64,000 bases of DNA from CAVWSM01 sp963799425 (lineage in GTDB: Bacteria; Actinomycetota; Actinomycetes; Jiangellales; Jiangellaceae). The translations under genes were made by a program, and so were the position numbers. Below, one piece after another: positions 44,843-54,019 of the stretch. Position 1 is the first letter of the stretch. Each line of letters starts with the position of its first letter. The stretch lies in NCBI GenBank assembly GCA_963799425.1, contig CAWCXA010000016.1, positions 62,001 through 126,000 of the forward strand, read 5' to 3'. A model generated the notes under the pieces. That model saw only the letters and a program-made list of their open reading frames with translations. It searched no databases and was not told the origin of the DNA.

Positions 44843-46138
44843 TCACTCCACGACGACACGGTCGAGCACGATATCGGGGACAGCAGCCCGCGAGCCTGGC
44901 GGGGCGATGTCGTAGGAGCCTTCGAGCGCAGCCATCGCGCGCTCGAACCGCTCGGGCTCGTCGGTGTGCAGCGTCATCAGTGGTTCGCCACCGCGGACAG
45001 CCGCGCCAGGCTTCGCGTGCAGCTCGATGCCTGCGCCAGCCTGTACGGCGTCCTCCTTGCGGGCGCGACCCGCACCAAGTCGCCACGCCGCAACGCCCAC
45101 TGCGTACGCGTCCAGCCGGGTCAGCACACCGGAGGCGGGGGCCAGCAGCGTGTGCGACTCGGTGGACACCGGCAGCTGTGCGTCAGGGTCGCCGCCCTGT
45201 GCCCTGATCATGCGCCGCCAGACATCCATCGCTGTGCCGTTGGCGAGCGCATCGGCGGGGTCCTTACCGGTGAGCCCTGCGGCGGCGAGCATCTCCCGGG
45301 CCAACGTCACCGTGAGCTCGACGACATCCGGCGGACCGCCTCCTCCCAGAACCTCCACTGACTCCCGCACCTCGAGAGCGTTGCCCACCGTGAGCCCGAG
45401 CGGCGTCGACATTTCGGTGAGCAGCGCAACCGTCGTGACGCCGGCGTCCGTGCCCAGGTCGACCATGGTCCGGGCAAGCTCGCGCGCCTGGTCGAGGTCC
45501 TTCATGAAGGCACCCGTGCCGACCTTGACATCGAGCACCAGAGCACCGGTGCCTTCAGCGATCTTCTTGCTCATGATCGAGCTGGCTATCAGCGGGATCG
45601 CCTCGACCGTCGCGGTGACGTCGCGCAGCGCGTACAGCTTCTTGTCCGCCGGCGCGAGATCGTCACCCGCCGCGCACACGACCGCACCCACGTCGCGCAG
45701 CTGCATCAGCATCTCCTGCGAAGTGAGCTGCGCGCGCCAGCCCGTGATCGACTCCAGCTTGTCGAGGGTGCCGCCGGTGTGCCCCAGCCCACGGCCGGAC
45801 AACTGGGGCACGGCGGCACCGCACGCGGCTACGAGTGGCGCCAGCGGCAGCGTGATCTTGTCGCCGACACCGCCGGTCGAGTGCTTGTCAGTGGTAGGCC
45901 GGTCGAGTGCCGACCAGTCCATGCGAGTGCCCGTACGAATCATCGCGTCGGTCCAGCGAGCGATCTCAGTGCGGGACATGCCGTTGAGCAGGATCGCCAT
46001 GGCGAGGGCCGACATCTGCTCATCGGCCACCACTCCGCGCGTGTAGGCGTCGACAACCCAGTCGATCTGGCCGTCCGTCAGGGCCCCCCGATCACGCTTG
46101 GTCCGGATCACCTCGACCGCGTCGTACGCCTCTGTCAT
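44843..46138 (-). CDS. deoA: Thymidine phosphorylase
   Basis: 431 residues: family signature STGGVGDKITLPLAPLVAACG, LSGRGLGHTGGTLDKLESI, VCAAGDDLAPADKKLYALRD, SSIMSKKIAEGTGALVLDVKVGTGAFMKD over patches, and the C-terminal all-beta PYNP domain. Splits thymidine/deoxyuridine to base and deoxyribose-1-phosphate. ATG 46138. In relatives it directly follows cdd; here a propeller gene on the other strand separates them. Confidence 0.94.
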   Translation of the reverse strand: MTEAYDAVEVIRTKRDRGALTDGQIDWVVDAYTRGVVADEQMSALAMAILLNGMSRTEIARWTDAMIRTGTRMDWSALDRPTTDKHSTGGVGDKITLPLAPLVAACGAAVPQLSGRGLGHTGGTLDKLESITGWRAQLTSQEMLMQLRDVGAVVCAAGDDLAPADKKLYALRDVTATVEAIPLIASSIMSKKIAEGTGALVLDVKVGTGAFMKDLDQARELARTMVDLGTDAGVTTVALLTEMSTPLGLTVGNALEVRESVEVLGGGGPPDVVELTVTLAREMLAAAGLTGKDPADALANGTAMDVWRRMIRAQGGDPDAQLPVSTESHTLLAPASGVLTRLDAYAVGVAAWRLGAGRARKEDAVQAGAGIELHAKPGAAVRGGEPLMTLHTDEPERFERAMAALEGSYDIAPPGSRAAVPDIVLDRVVVE

Positions 46139-46347
46139 GCCGCCGCCTCTCGTCCCGCCCGCACCGGATCGCGCGGATTTCGTACGTTCTCGTCCGTCTC
46201 TCGATCCTTTCGCCTCGCATGGTCGTAGTACCACGGTGTACGCACCGGGCGAACGGGGCATGCTCACCGCGGTCGCGCCCAGTCGCGACTGGTGTCCGGG
46301 AGTTCTTACCGCGATTCGGGAGCCAACGTACGAAAGGAACTCGTGCC

Positions 46348-47307
46348 ATGAGCCGTACGCCTCGCATCCGCACGATCGTCCTCACCGCCGCCACCGCGAT
46401 CGCGGTCATCGCACCGGTGGCCCCCGCGGCGGCCCACGATGACCGTGGCGGCCGCTTCCCCGGGACCGTGGCGCTGCCGCCGGGGTCGCTCCCGGAGGGC
46501 ATCACCAGCCACGGCACCACGTTCTATGCCGGGTCTCGGCTAGACGGCAGCATCGTGCGCGGCGACTTGCGTACGGGCGAGAGCGAGCCCTTCGTCGCGG
46601 GCATCGCCGGGCGGGTTGCCGTGGGGATGCTCTACGAGCCGTTCCGGAATCGACTCTGGGTCGCAGGCGGGCCGGGGCCGGACGGTGCGGTTACCGTCTA
46701 CGACGCGCGGAGCGGCGCCGAGCTGGGCCGCTGGGTGACACCAGGCTCGGTGTTCCTCAACGATGTCGCCATCACGCGAGACGCGGTGTATGTCACCGAC
46801 TCGGGGGTGCAGCGACTCGTGGTCATCCCACTTGGACGGCACGGAGAACTACCCCCGGCGAACGGCGCCACGACGTTGGACCTGACCGGCGAGATCTCCT
46901 TCGTCGCCGGGGAGTTCAACGCCAACGGAATCCGTGCGCTGAGCAACCGGTCGCTGATTCTCGTGCAGGGCAACCTCGGCAAGCTGTTCCGCGTCGACGC
47001 GCGCACCGGGGTGGCCGACGAGATCAGCGTGAGCGGTGGCACCCTCACTGGCGGTGACGGGCTCGTGTTACAGGGTCGGACGCTGTACGTCGTACGCGGG
47101 TTCAACAACAACGAGGTCGTCAAGCTGCGCCTGGGCTTCTTCGGCAACAGCGCGCGCATCGTCGACACCATCACCGACAAGGACCTCGACGTTCCCACCA
47201 CCGGCACGATCGCCGCCGGCAAGCTCTGGGTGGTCAACGCAAGGTTCACAACTCCACCGACTCCGACGACGGAGTACTGGATCGCCCGGCTCCCCCTGTC
47301 GAGCTGA
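46348..47307 (+). CDS. Secreted beta-propeller (SMP-30/YVTN-like) protein
   Basis: 319 residues: signal peptide (IVLTAATAIAVIAPVAPAAA), then about six four-strand repeats, each with G-x-x-Y/W patterns (TTFYAGSRLDGSIVRGDL, NRLWVAGGPGPDGAVTVYDA, DAVYVTDSGVQRLVVIPL, RTLYVVRGFNNNEVVKLRL). No catalytic metal site clearly seen. ATG 46348 after AAAGGA. Lies antisense between deoA and cdd, an insertion in an otherwise conserved salvage unit. Confidence 0.78.
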   Translation: MSRTPRIRTIVLTAATAIAVIAPVAPAAAHDDRGGRFPGTVALPPGSLPEGITSHGTTFYAGSRLDGSIVRGDLRTGESEPFVAGIAGRVAVGMLYEPFRNRLWVAGGPGPDGAVTVYDARSGAELGRWVTPGSVFLNDVAITRDAVYVTDSGVQRLVVIPLGRHGELPPANGATTLDLTGEISFVAGEFNANGIRALSNRSLILVQGNLGKLFRVDARTGVADEISVSGGTLTGGDGLVLQGRTLYVVRGFNNNEVVKLRLGFFGNSARIVDTITDKDLDVPTTGTIAAGKLWVVNARFTTPPTPTTEYWIARLPLSS

Positions 47308-47312
47308 CGCGA

Positions 47313-47714
47313 TCATTCGCCCCGGCGGTCGAGGTCCTCCGGGCCGAACGCGTCAGGCAGCACCTCGGTCATCGGGCGGACGCCTGATGGCGTGTCGACG
47401 AGAAGCGCCGCGCCGCCGTTCTCCCAGAGCAGCTGGCGGCAGCGGCCGCACGGCATGATCTGCTCGCCGCGGGCATTGCAGCAGGTGAACGCGACCAGGC
47501 GTCCACCGCCTGTGGCATGCAACGAGGAGACCACGCCGCACTCGGCGCAGAGCACGACGCCGTAGGCGGCGTTCTCCACGTTGCAGCCGACGACGACACG
47601 ACCGTCGTCGACGAGAGCTGCCGCGCCGACCTTGAACTTCGAGTAGGGGGCGTAGGCGCGTTCCATCACCTCGAGGGCTGCGGCGCGCAGCGCCTCCCAG
47701 TCGATTGTCTGCAT
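47313..47714 (-). CDS. cdd: Cytidine deaminase
   Basis: 133 residues, tetrameric type: AYAPYSKFKVGAAALVDDG, VENAAYGVVLCAECGVVSSL (catalytic Glu in CAE) and IMPCGRCRQLLWENG; the three Cys bind zinc. Converts (deoxy)cytidine to (deoxy)uridine. ATG 47714, two bases after the ABC permease stop, so it is the last gene of the transporter operon. Confidence 0.94.
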   Translation of the reverse strand: MQTIDWEALRAAALEVMERAYAPYSKFKVGAAALVDDGRVVVGCNVENAAYGVVLCAECGVVSSLHATGGGRLVAFTCCNARGEQIMPCGRCRQLLWENGGAALLVDTPSGVRPMTEVLPDAFGPEDLDRRGE

Positions 47715-47716
47715 GC

Positions 47717-49006
47717 TCAGCCCTTGATGTACGGCTGGCCGTCGGCCGCCGGGGCGCGCACGCGGCCGACCAGACCAGCGACCGCAAGGATCGTCACGAT
47801 GTACGGCGCCATGAGCAGGAACTCGTCGGGCAACGGCGCACCTCCGGTGACGCCTCGCAGCGCGATGCGAAGGTTGCTGACGAAGCCGAATAGCAGGGCC
47901 GCACCCAGGGCACCGAACGGAGTCCACCTACCGAAGATCATGGCGGCGAGTGCGATGAATCCCTGCCCGGCCGAGATCTCGCGGCTGAAGACGCCCGCGT
48001 TGCCGATGGTGAGGAATGCGCCGCCCAACCCGGCGACGACCCCACCCAGCAGCACGTTGCGGAACCGTACGGAGTTGACCGCAATGCCCATGGTGTCGGC
48101 TGCCTGCGGGTGCTCGCCGACCGAGCGCACCCGTAGGCCCCATCGGGTATGAAACAGCCCGATGTGCAGCACGATCACGGTGACGTACATGAGGTAGACG
48201 ATGACCGTGTGGTTGAACAGCATCGGCCCGATGATGGGGATGTCTCCCAGCAGCGGGATCTTGATCCGGGAGAACGTGCCCGGGCTGTTCCAGGTGTCAC
48301 CCTCGGGCGCGAGCAGCTGGCTGTAGAAGAAGTTGGTCAGCCCCAGCACGAGCACGTTGAGCACGACGCCGACGATGATCTGGTTGACGACGTACTTGAT
48401 GGCGAACACCGCGAGCACCCACGCCACGAGCACACCCGCGACGATGGACGCGAACAGCCCGGCATACAGACTCCCGGTCACCGATGCCACCGCTGCGGCG
48501 AGGAAAGCTCCGAAGAGCAGCTGGCCTTCGATGGCGATGTTGATCACACCGGCCCGCTCGCACAGCACGCCCGACATGGCACCGTAGGCCAGCGGCACCG
48601 ACAGCAGCACCGCCCCGGCCATCAGTCCTGTCAGGTGGATCTGTCCACCGGCGACCGACCAGACCAGGAACGCCAGAACGAACGCGACGATGAACGTCAG
48701 GATCGCCCACAAGGGCACTTTCTGGTAGGCGCGGACACGGATGAACGCGTATGCGGCAAGAGCAATGCACACCAGGCCGAGCACGATGCCGGCCGCACGC
48801 GACGGCACGGAGACCGGATCGATCTGGAAGAAGTCCGACGAGAACGAGATCGCGAACGTGCTCTCGTCGCCCGACTCGCTGCCAAACCCGAACACGCCGA
48901 GGGCAAGCACCCCGAGGAGACCCAGGACGATCGGCGCGGCCCAGCTGCGGGTGCGAACGACAGTCTCGTCGGCGACCGCGGGGGTGGGCGCCGTCATTGT
49001 GGTCAC
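47717..49006 (-). CDS. Nucleoside-type ABC transporter permease 2
   Basis: 429 residues, about ten membrane segments, BPD_transp_2 family: ICIALAAYAFI, SVPLAYGAMSGVLCERAGVINIAIEGQLLFGAF over patches, GVLVAWVLAVFAIKYVVNQIIVGVVLN, and cytosolic EAA-like loop RSVGEHPQAADTMGI. GTG 49006 overlaps the previous permease stop by four bases. Partner of the 49003 permease in a Bmp-type importer. Confidence 0.9.
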   Translation of the reverse strand: MTTMTAPTPAVADETVVRTRSWAAPIVLGLLGVLALGVFGFGSESGDESTFAISFSSDFFQIDPVSVPSRAAGIVLGLVCIALAAYAFIRVRAYQKVPLWAILTFIVAFVLAFLVWSVAGGQIHLTGLMAGAVLLSVPLAYGAMSGVLCERAGVINIAIEGQLLFGAFLAAAVASVTGSLYAGLFASIVAGVLVAWVLAVFAIKYVVNQIIVGVVLNVLVLGLTNFFYSQLLAPEGDTWNSPGTFSRIKIPLLGDIPIIGPMLFNHTVIVYLMYVTVIVLHIGLFHTRWGLRVRSVGEHPQAADTMGIAVNSVRFRNVLLGGVVAGLGGAFLTIGNAGVFSREISAGQGFIALAAMIFGRWTPFGALGAALLFGFVSNLRIALRGVTGGAPLPDEFLLMAPYIVTILAVAGLVGRVRAPAADGQPYIKG

Positions 49007-50289
49007 GCGCCCCACCCCTTCGCCTCGGCCGCGGCAACAGGTTCGCGTCCCGTGACCTTGATGCGGAAGATCGCCCGCACCAGCGGTGGTGCAGCGATGA
49101 ACAGAACGATGAGCGACTGCACGACAAGCACGATGTCGACCGGGGTGCCGGTGTCGGCCTGCATCTTCACACCACCCGCGCGCAGCGCACCGAACAACAG
49201 ACCGGCTGCCACGGTCCCCCAGGGTGTAGCGCGGCCCAGCAGAGCGACAGTGATGGCCTCGAACCCGAAGCCGGCCGAAATGCCCGGCGTCAACCTGCGC
49301 TCAGTGCCCAACACGAGCGCAACGCCTGCAAGACCCGCAAGAGCACCGGCGATCAGCATCACCGTCGTGTAGGTGCGACCCACGGACATCCCAGCCGTAC
49401 GTGACGCAGACGGGTTGGCGCCAACCGAGCGGAACTCGAAGCCGTACGTGCTGCGCGACAGGAGCCACCACACGAAGGCCGCCGCGGCAATGGCCAGCAC
49501 GAAGCCGAGGTGGAGCCGATTTCCACTGCCCGCGATGCGCGGCAGCTCAGCCGACTCGGCGACGAACGGGCTGATCGGGTTGGCAGCGCCAGGCTGCTGG
49601 AACGCGGTCGTTGTGAGCAGGTAGAGCAGCAGGAAGCGCGCGATGTAGTTGAGCATGATCGTCACGACGACTTCGTGCGCACCGGTTTTGGCGCGGAGCG
49701 CACCCGCAATTCCGCCCCACAGCGCACCACCTATCAACCCGCCGACGATGCCCACCAGCAGGTGAATGCCGACCGGAAGGTCCCAGGCGAAGCCGATGTA
49801 GCCAGCGAAGATGGCGCCCAAGATGATCTGACCCTCGGCACCGATGTTGAACAGCCCCGCCTGGAACGCCAATGTGACCGACAGGCCGGCTGCGATGAGA
49901 GGCGTTGCGAAAGTGAGCGTCTCGGCCAGCGGCCGCAAGGCGCGGCTCGCAGAATATTCGTTCAGGTTCACGATCGAGCCGTTGAACAGCGCGGCGTAGG
50001 CGTCGCTGACCGACGTCCAGGCGGCCTCAAAGGTGTCCTGCGGGCGGGAGAAGAAGTAGGACGCGGCGTCCTGGACCGCAGGGTCAGAGATGGCGATCAG
50101 CAGCGCCCCGACAAGGAGCGCAAGCAGGATCGACAGGATGGTTAGGCCGATCGAGCCGGTCCAGATCTCCCGCCAGGCCCGGCCGAACGCAGACTCCTCG
50201 CGCGGGGGCTTCTGGTCGTCCGGCGGAGTCGTGCTCTCGGTGCTGGACTCGTCAGGAGGCGTGTCACCCGGCGGCTGCGGATCGGTCAC
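49003..50289 (-). CDS. Nucleoside-type ABC transporter permease 1
   Basis: 428 residues with a charged Pro/Asp-rich N-terminal tail (residues 1-35) and about eight to nine membrane segments; GLSVTLAFQAGLFNIGAEGQIILGAIFAGY is the family core and FRSVGANPSASRTAGMSVG the ATPase-contact loop. GTG 50289 overlaps the ATPase stop by four bases. Confidence 0.9.
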   Translation of the reverse strand: MTDPQPPGDTPPDESSTESTTPPDDQKPPREESAFGRAWREIWTGSIGLTILSILLALLVGALLIAISDPAVQDAASYFFSRPQDTFEAAWTSVSDAYAALFNGSIVNLNEYSASRALRPLAETLTFATPLIAAGLSVTLAFQAGLFNIGAEGQIILGAIFAGYIGFAWDLPVGIHLLVGIVGGLIGGALWGGIAGALRAKTGAHEVVVTIMLNYIARFLLLYLLTTTAFQQPGAANPISPFVAESAELPRIAGSGNRLHLGFVLAIAAAAFVWWLLSRSTYGFEFRSVGANPSASRTAGMSVGRTYTTVMLIAGALAGLAGVALVLGTERRLTPGISAGFGFEAITVALLGRATPWGTVAAGLLFGALRAGGVKMQADTGTPVDIVLVVQSLIVLFIAAPPLVRAIFRIKVTGREPVAAAEAKGWGA

Positions 50290-51914
50290 GACGTCGCTCC
50301 GTCCTGGGCGTCGCGTGGCGCCGGGGCCGTGTCAAACACCGGATCCGCTCCAGGCGCGGCCACGTCGGCATGCTCGATCTCGGAGGGATGTTCGCGCGCC
50401 TGCTGCTCCGCCTCTTCGTGTGGTACCCCGGCCATCATCAAGCCCAGCACGTCACGGTCGGTGTCACCGGGGACGATGCCGACGATGTGGCCGCGGTACA
50501 TCACGGCGATGCGGTCGGCGAGATCGCTGACCTCGTCGAGCTCAGTGGAGACGATGATCACTGGAGTGCCATTGTCACGCTCGCGGACGATGCGCTTGTG
50601 CACGAACTCGATTGAGCCGACATCCAACCCGCGGGTGGGCTGCGACGCGATGAACAGCTTGAGCGGGCGGGACAGTTCCCGAGCCACCACGACCTTTTGC
50701 TGGTTGCCGCCGCTCAGGGTGCCTACGGGAGTGTTGACATCAGACGCGCGGATGTCGAACTCGGCCATGCGCTGCTCCGCGTTGGTGCGCATGGCGCCGA
50801 GGTCGAGGAACGGCCCACGCGTGAAGGGCTGAGCGTGGTAGAGGTCCAGGACAAGGTTTTCGGTGAGCGAGAAGGGCGCGACAAGGCCGTCCTCCTTGCG
50901 GTCCTCGGGCACGAAGCCGACACCCGCATCGAGCACATGTCGGACCGACCTGCCGACGAGTTCCTGGCCGCCAAGCTCGATAGACCCGGCAACAGGTGTG
51001 CGCAGTCCCAGGATGGCCTCGACCAGCTCGGTCTGTCCGTTGCCCTGCACACCCGCGATGGCAAGGATCTCGCCCTCCCGCACGTCGAACGTCACGCCAT
51101 CGACCACGATGTGGCCACGGTCATCGATGACCTTGACGTCCTTGACCTTGAAGGTGGTCGCCTTGGGCTGCGCGGGGGCCTTGTCGACCGTGAGGCTGAC
51201 GGCGCGACCGACCATCATCGACGCCAGCTGGGCCTCAGTTGCCGTCGGCTCGGCCTCGCCGACGACGCGGCCACGCCGGATGACGGTGATGCGGTCGGCC
51301 ACAGCGCGGACCTCGCGCAGCTTGTGCGTAATGAAGACGATTGAGGTCCCGTCAGCCTTGAGCTGGCGCATGATCGCGATGAGCTCGTCAGTCTCCCGCG
51401 GCGTGAGTACCGCGGTTGGCTCGTCAAGGATGAGGATGTCGGCCTTGCGGACAAGCGCCTTGATGATCTCGACCCGCTGCTGAACGCCTACGGGGAGGTC
51501 TTCGACCAGAGCATCGGGGTTGACGTCGAAGCCGTAACGCTCCGACACTTCGCGCACCCGCTGCCGCGCGAGGTCCATGTTCAGAAGGCCGCCGTTGCGG
51601 ACCGGCTCCCGCCCGAGCATGACGTTCTCGGCGACCGTGAACACGGGCACCAGCATGAAGTGCTGGTGCACCATGCCAATGCCGGCGGCCATGGCGTCGC
51701 CCGGGCCGCTGAAGGTCACCTTCTGGCCGTCGACGATGATCTGGCCGTCGTCGGGCTGGAGCAGCCCGTACAAGACGTTCATGAGGGTGCTCTTGCCCGC
51801 GCCATTTTCCCCGAGCAGGGAGTGGATCTCGCCGGGCTCTACGACGAGGTCGATGGAGTCGTTTGCGACGAGCGAGCCGAAGCGCTTGGTGATGCCTCGC
51901 AGCTCTAGCCTCAC
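50286..51914 (-). CDS. Nucleoside-type ABC transporter ATP-binding protein (two ABC domains)
   Basis: 542 residues. First domain Walker A GENGAGKSTLMNVL, signature LPVGVQQRVEIIK, Walker B LILDEPTAVL. Second domain has a degenerate Walker A (GVQGNGQTELVEAI, no GKS) with signature LSGGNQQKVVVARE, so only the first site is canonical, as is common in RbsA/YufO-type proteins. Ends in a 60-residue acidic tail. GTG 51914. Confidence 0.93.
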   Translation of the reverse strand: MRLELRGITKRFGSLVANDSIDLVVEPGEIHSLLGENGAGKSTLMNVLYGLLQPDDGQIIVDGQKVTFSGPGDAMAAGIGMVHQHFMLVPVFTVAENVMLGREPVRNGGLLNMDLARQRVREVSERYGFDVNPDALVEDLPVGVQQRVEIIKALVRKADILILDEPTAVLTPRETDELIAIMRQLKADGTSIVFITHKLREVRAVADRITVIRRGRVVGEAEPTATEAQLASMMVGRAVSLTVDKAPAQPKATTFKVKDVKVIDDRGHIVVDGVTFDVREGEILAIAGVQGNGQTELVEAILGLRTPVAGSIELGGQELVGRSVRHVLDAGVGFVPEDRKEDGLVAPFSLTENLVLDLYHAQPFTRGPFLDLGAMRTNAEQRMAEFDIRASDVNTPVGTLSGGNQQKVVVARELSRPLKLFIASQPTRGLDVGSIEFVHKRIVRERDNGTPVIIVSTELDEVSDLADRIAVMYRGHIVGIVPGDTDRDVLGLMMAGVPHEEAEQQAREHPSEIEHADVAAPGADPVFDTAPAPRDAQDGATS

Positions 51915-52009
51915 GAGACGCTGACCTCCTCGGGCGCAACAGCCGGCTCCCTACGAGGCGTGGGCAGCGCCCCGGGTGGGACAGGTGTTTTCGTACGGTA
52001 GCGCGGCCC

Positions 52010-52046
52010 GGCGCCGGGGAGGCCCGAATGGGGCTCCGCCGGCGCC
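52010..52046 (-). terminator. Hairpin between bmp and the ABC ATPase gene
   Basis: GGCGCCGGGGAGGCCC (52010-52025) pairs with 52030-52046 with one bulge and one mismatch, leaving a 4-base loop, starting 18 bases after the bmp stop on the coding strand. Such a partial terminator or mRNA-end protector would raise binding-protein levels over the membrane components. Confidence 0.55.
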
Positions 52047-52063
52047 ATGGCCGCCTTCGTCGA

Positions 52064-53146
52064 TCAGAACGCTGCGTCGGACTCGACGGTCAGCGTGCCG
52101 TCGATGATGTCCTGCTTGAGCTGGTCGACCTCGTCCTTCAGCTCCTGCGGGACCTTCGAGTCCCAGTCGTGGAACGGCGCGATCCCCACACCGTCGTTCT
52201 CGAGCGTGCCGACGAAGGCCTCGTTGGAGAAGTTGCCGTCGGCGGTCTCCCGGATCGCGTCGGTCACCGCGACGTCCATGCCCTTGAGCACACTCGTGAC
52301 CATCAGCGGACCATAGGCCGGGGCGGACTCGAAACCGTCGGAGTCGACCCAGATGATGTTGACGTTGCCGGCCTCCTGGGCCGCGATCGCCGCCTGCTCG
52401 CCGAGCGGACCGGCGACCGGCAGGAGGATGTCGGCGCCCTGCTGGATAAGGGTCTCGCTGATCTGCTTGGCCAGGCCGGTGTTGGAGAAGTCACCGACGA
52501 ACTGGCCGCTCTGGGCCGCCTTGTCCCATCCGAGCACCTCGACGTTGGTGCCCTTTGCCTCGTTGTAGTGCGCGACTCCGTCGGCGAAGCCGTCCATGAA
52601 GATGGTCACCGTCGGGAAGGGCGCGCCACCCCAGGTGCCGACCTTGCCGGTCTGGCTCACGCCCGCGGCGACGTAACCCGCCAGGAACGCCGCCTCTTGG
52701 GTGTTGAAGACGAGCGGCTTGATGTTGTCGATCGAGATCGGGCTGCCGGCGTCGTCGGAGTATTGGAAGTCGACGATCGCGAACTTCTCGTCCGGGTTGG
52801 CCTCGGCGGCCTCCTGCGTCGCGGACGCGAGCGCAAATCCGACCGTCACGATGATGCCGCAGTCGGCGTCGACCATCGCCTGCACGTTGGGCGCGTAGTC
52901 GGCCTCAGAGTTGGACTCGGCGAACCTCGGCTCACCGGTGATGCCTTCGTCCTGCGCATCGGTCAGACCCTTGAAGGAGGTCTCGTTGAACGACTTGTCG
53001 TTGACACCGCCCTCGTCGGACACCATGCACGCGGTGAAGTCAGAACCGCCGCTAGCGGTGCTGTCCTCCTCCGGCTCGTCCCCACATGCCGCGGCGAACA
53101 GGACAACGGCCGTGGCCGCAGCCACCAGCCGAAGGGTGTGCTTCAC
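52064..53146 (-). CDS. Bmp-family nucleoside-binding lipoprotein
   Basis: 360 residues: lipoprotein signal with lipobox FAAAC, then Bmp/PnrA fold: CMVSDEGGVNDKSFNETSFKGL, IIVTVGFALASATQEAAEANP, GYVAAGVSQTGKVGTWGGAPFPTV, LLPVAGPLGEQAAIAAQEAG. Family binds purine or pyrimidine nucleosides outside the membrane. GTG 53146 has GGAGG eight bases before it. First gene of the transporter-cdd operon. Confidence 0.93.
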   Translation of the reverse strand: MKHTLRLVAAATAVVLFAAACGDEPEEDSTASGGSDFTACMVSDEGGVNDKSFNETSFKGLTDAQDEGITGEPRFAESNSEADYAPNVQAMVDADCGIIVTVGFALASATQEAAEANPDEKFAIVDFQYSDDAGSPISIDNIKPLVFNTQEAAFLAGYVAAGVSQTGKVGTWGGAPFPTVTIFMDGFADGVAHYNEAKGTNVEVLGWDKAAQSGQFVGDFSNTGLAKQISETLIQQGADILLPVAGPLGEQAAIAAQEAGNVNIIWVDSDGFESAPAYGPLMVTSVLKGMDVAVTDAIRETADGNFSNEAFVGTLENDGVGIAPFHDWDSKVPQELKDEVDQLKQDIIDGTLTVESDAAF

Positions 53147-53289
53147 GGTGCCTCCAGGCGTACAAGAGATCGATACCCGGCAAAGCGTAGACATTCACCC
53201 GGCTCGTCCACGACGCCAGAGGGGCCCTGATACCGAGTCGTGACCTGGGCGTTCGTCACATTTCGGAATTGCCGGGCAATCGCGCCGGA

Positions 53290-53994
53290 TCAGCGGGTGC
53301 GGGAGACGATCGCCTGCGACTCGGCAACCGGCACGTTGAACGGCGTCTGCCGAGTCGTGCCCGGTAGCGCCGCACCCACCGTGCCGTCCGAACCCGACCA
53401 GGTGGCCGTCCAAGCGGTGGAGGCCTCGACGGGGAAGCCGCTCGCATAGCCGACCGATGCGCGTCGGAAGCCCAGCGAGCATCCGGCCGCTTCCGGGGTC
53501 CCCGGCGCCCATGGGGTGGTGGCCCGCTCGCTCGAGCAGGACACGTCACCGGCCGGCGAGCTGATGCGCAGGCCATCGGTCTGCGCGGTCACCTCAGCCC
53601 AGACGTTGGTCCCATCGACCTGGGCGCGGATGAACTTGGTGCCGTCGACGCCAAGCGCGCGTTCGGCGTTCTCCACCCAGAACCAGGTCGGCAGCCCGAC
53701 GAAAGTGCTGGCACCGAGCGCGTCGACCTTGGGGTTGCGATCGACCTGCGGGTCATCGATCACCATCGCGTGCTCGGGCGTCACCCCGTCAGGCGCGACG
53801 ACCTCCGTCTCGCGACTCGGGTCCCGAGCGGGTGCCGGGCTAGCGGCGCCCGTCGAGGAATCGGACGGCTCTGTCGCCGTTGGCGAGGCCCCGTCGGTCG
53901 ACAAACCTGTCGGCTCGTCAGCCGGACCGCCGCAGGACGCGAGCAGGATCGCGGAGCCGACGGCCACGGTGGCCACGGCCAGGCGCGAAGTCAC
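53290..53994 (-). CDS. Small lipoprotein of unknown function
   Basis: 234 residues: signal with lipobox LLASCGG, a Ser/Thr/Ala-rich linker to about residue 65, then a beta-rich domain (FVGLPTWFWVEN, WAEVTAQTDGLRI, TTPWAPGTPEAAGCSLGFRRAS, ASTAWTATWSGSDG) with two Cys. Similar to actinobacterial hypothetical lipoproteins; no function recognised. Start at 53994. Confidence 0.75.
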   Translation of the reverse strand: MTSRLAVATVAVGSAILLASCGGPADEPTGLSTDGASPTATEPSDSSTGAASPAPARDPSRETEVVAPDGVTPEHAMVIDDPQVDRNPKVDALGASTFVGLPTWFWVENAERALGVDGTKFIRAQVDGTNVWAEVTAQTDGLRISSPAGDVSCSSERATTPWAPGTPEAAGCSLGFRRASVGYASGFPVEASTAWTATWSGSDGTVGAALPGTTRQTPFNVPVAESQAIVSRTR

Positions 53995-54019
53995 GTCGAA
54001 CCCCCGGGATCGTGATCAG

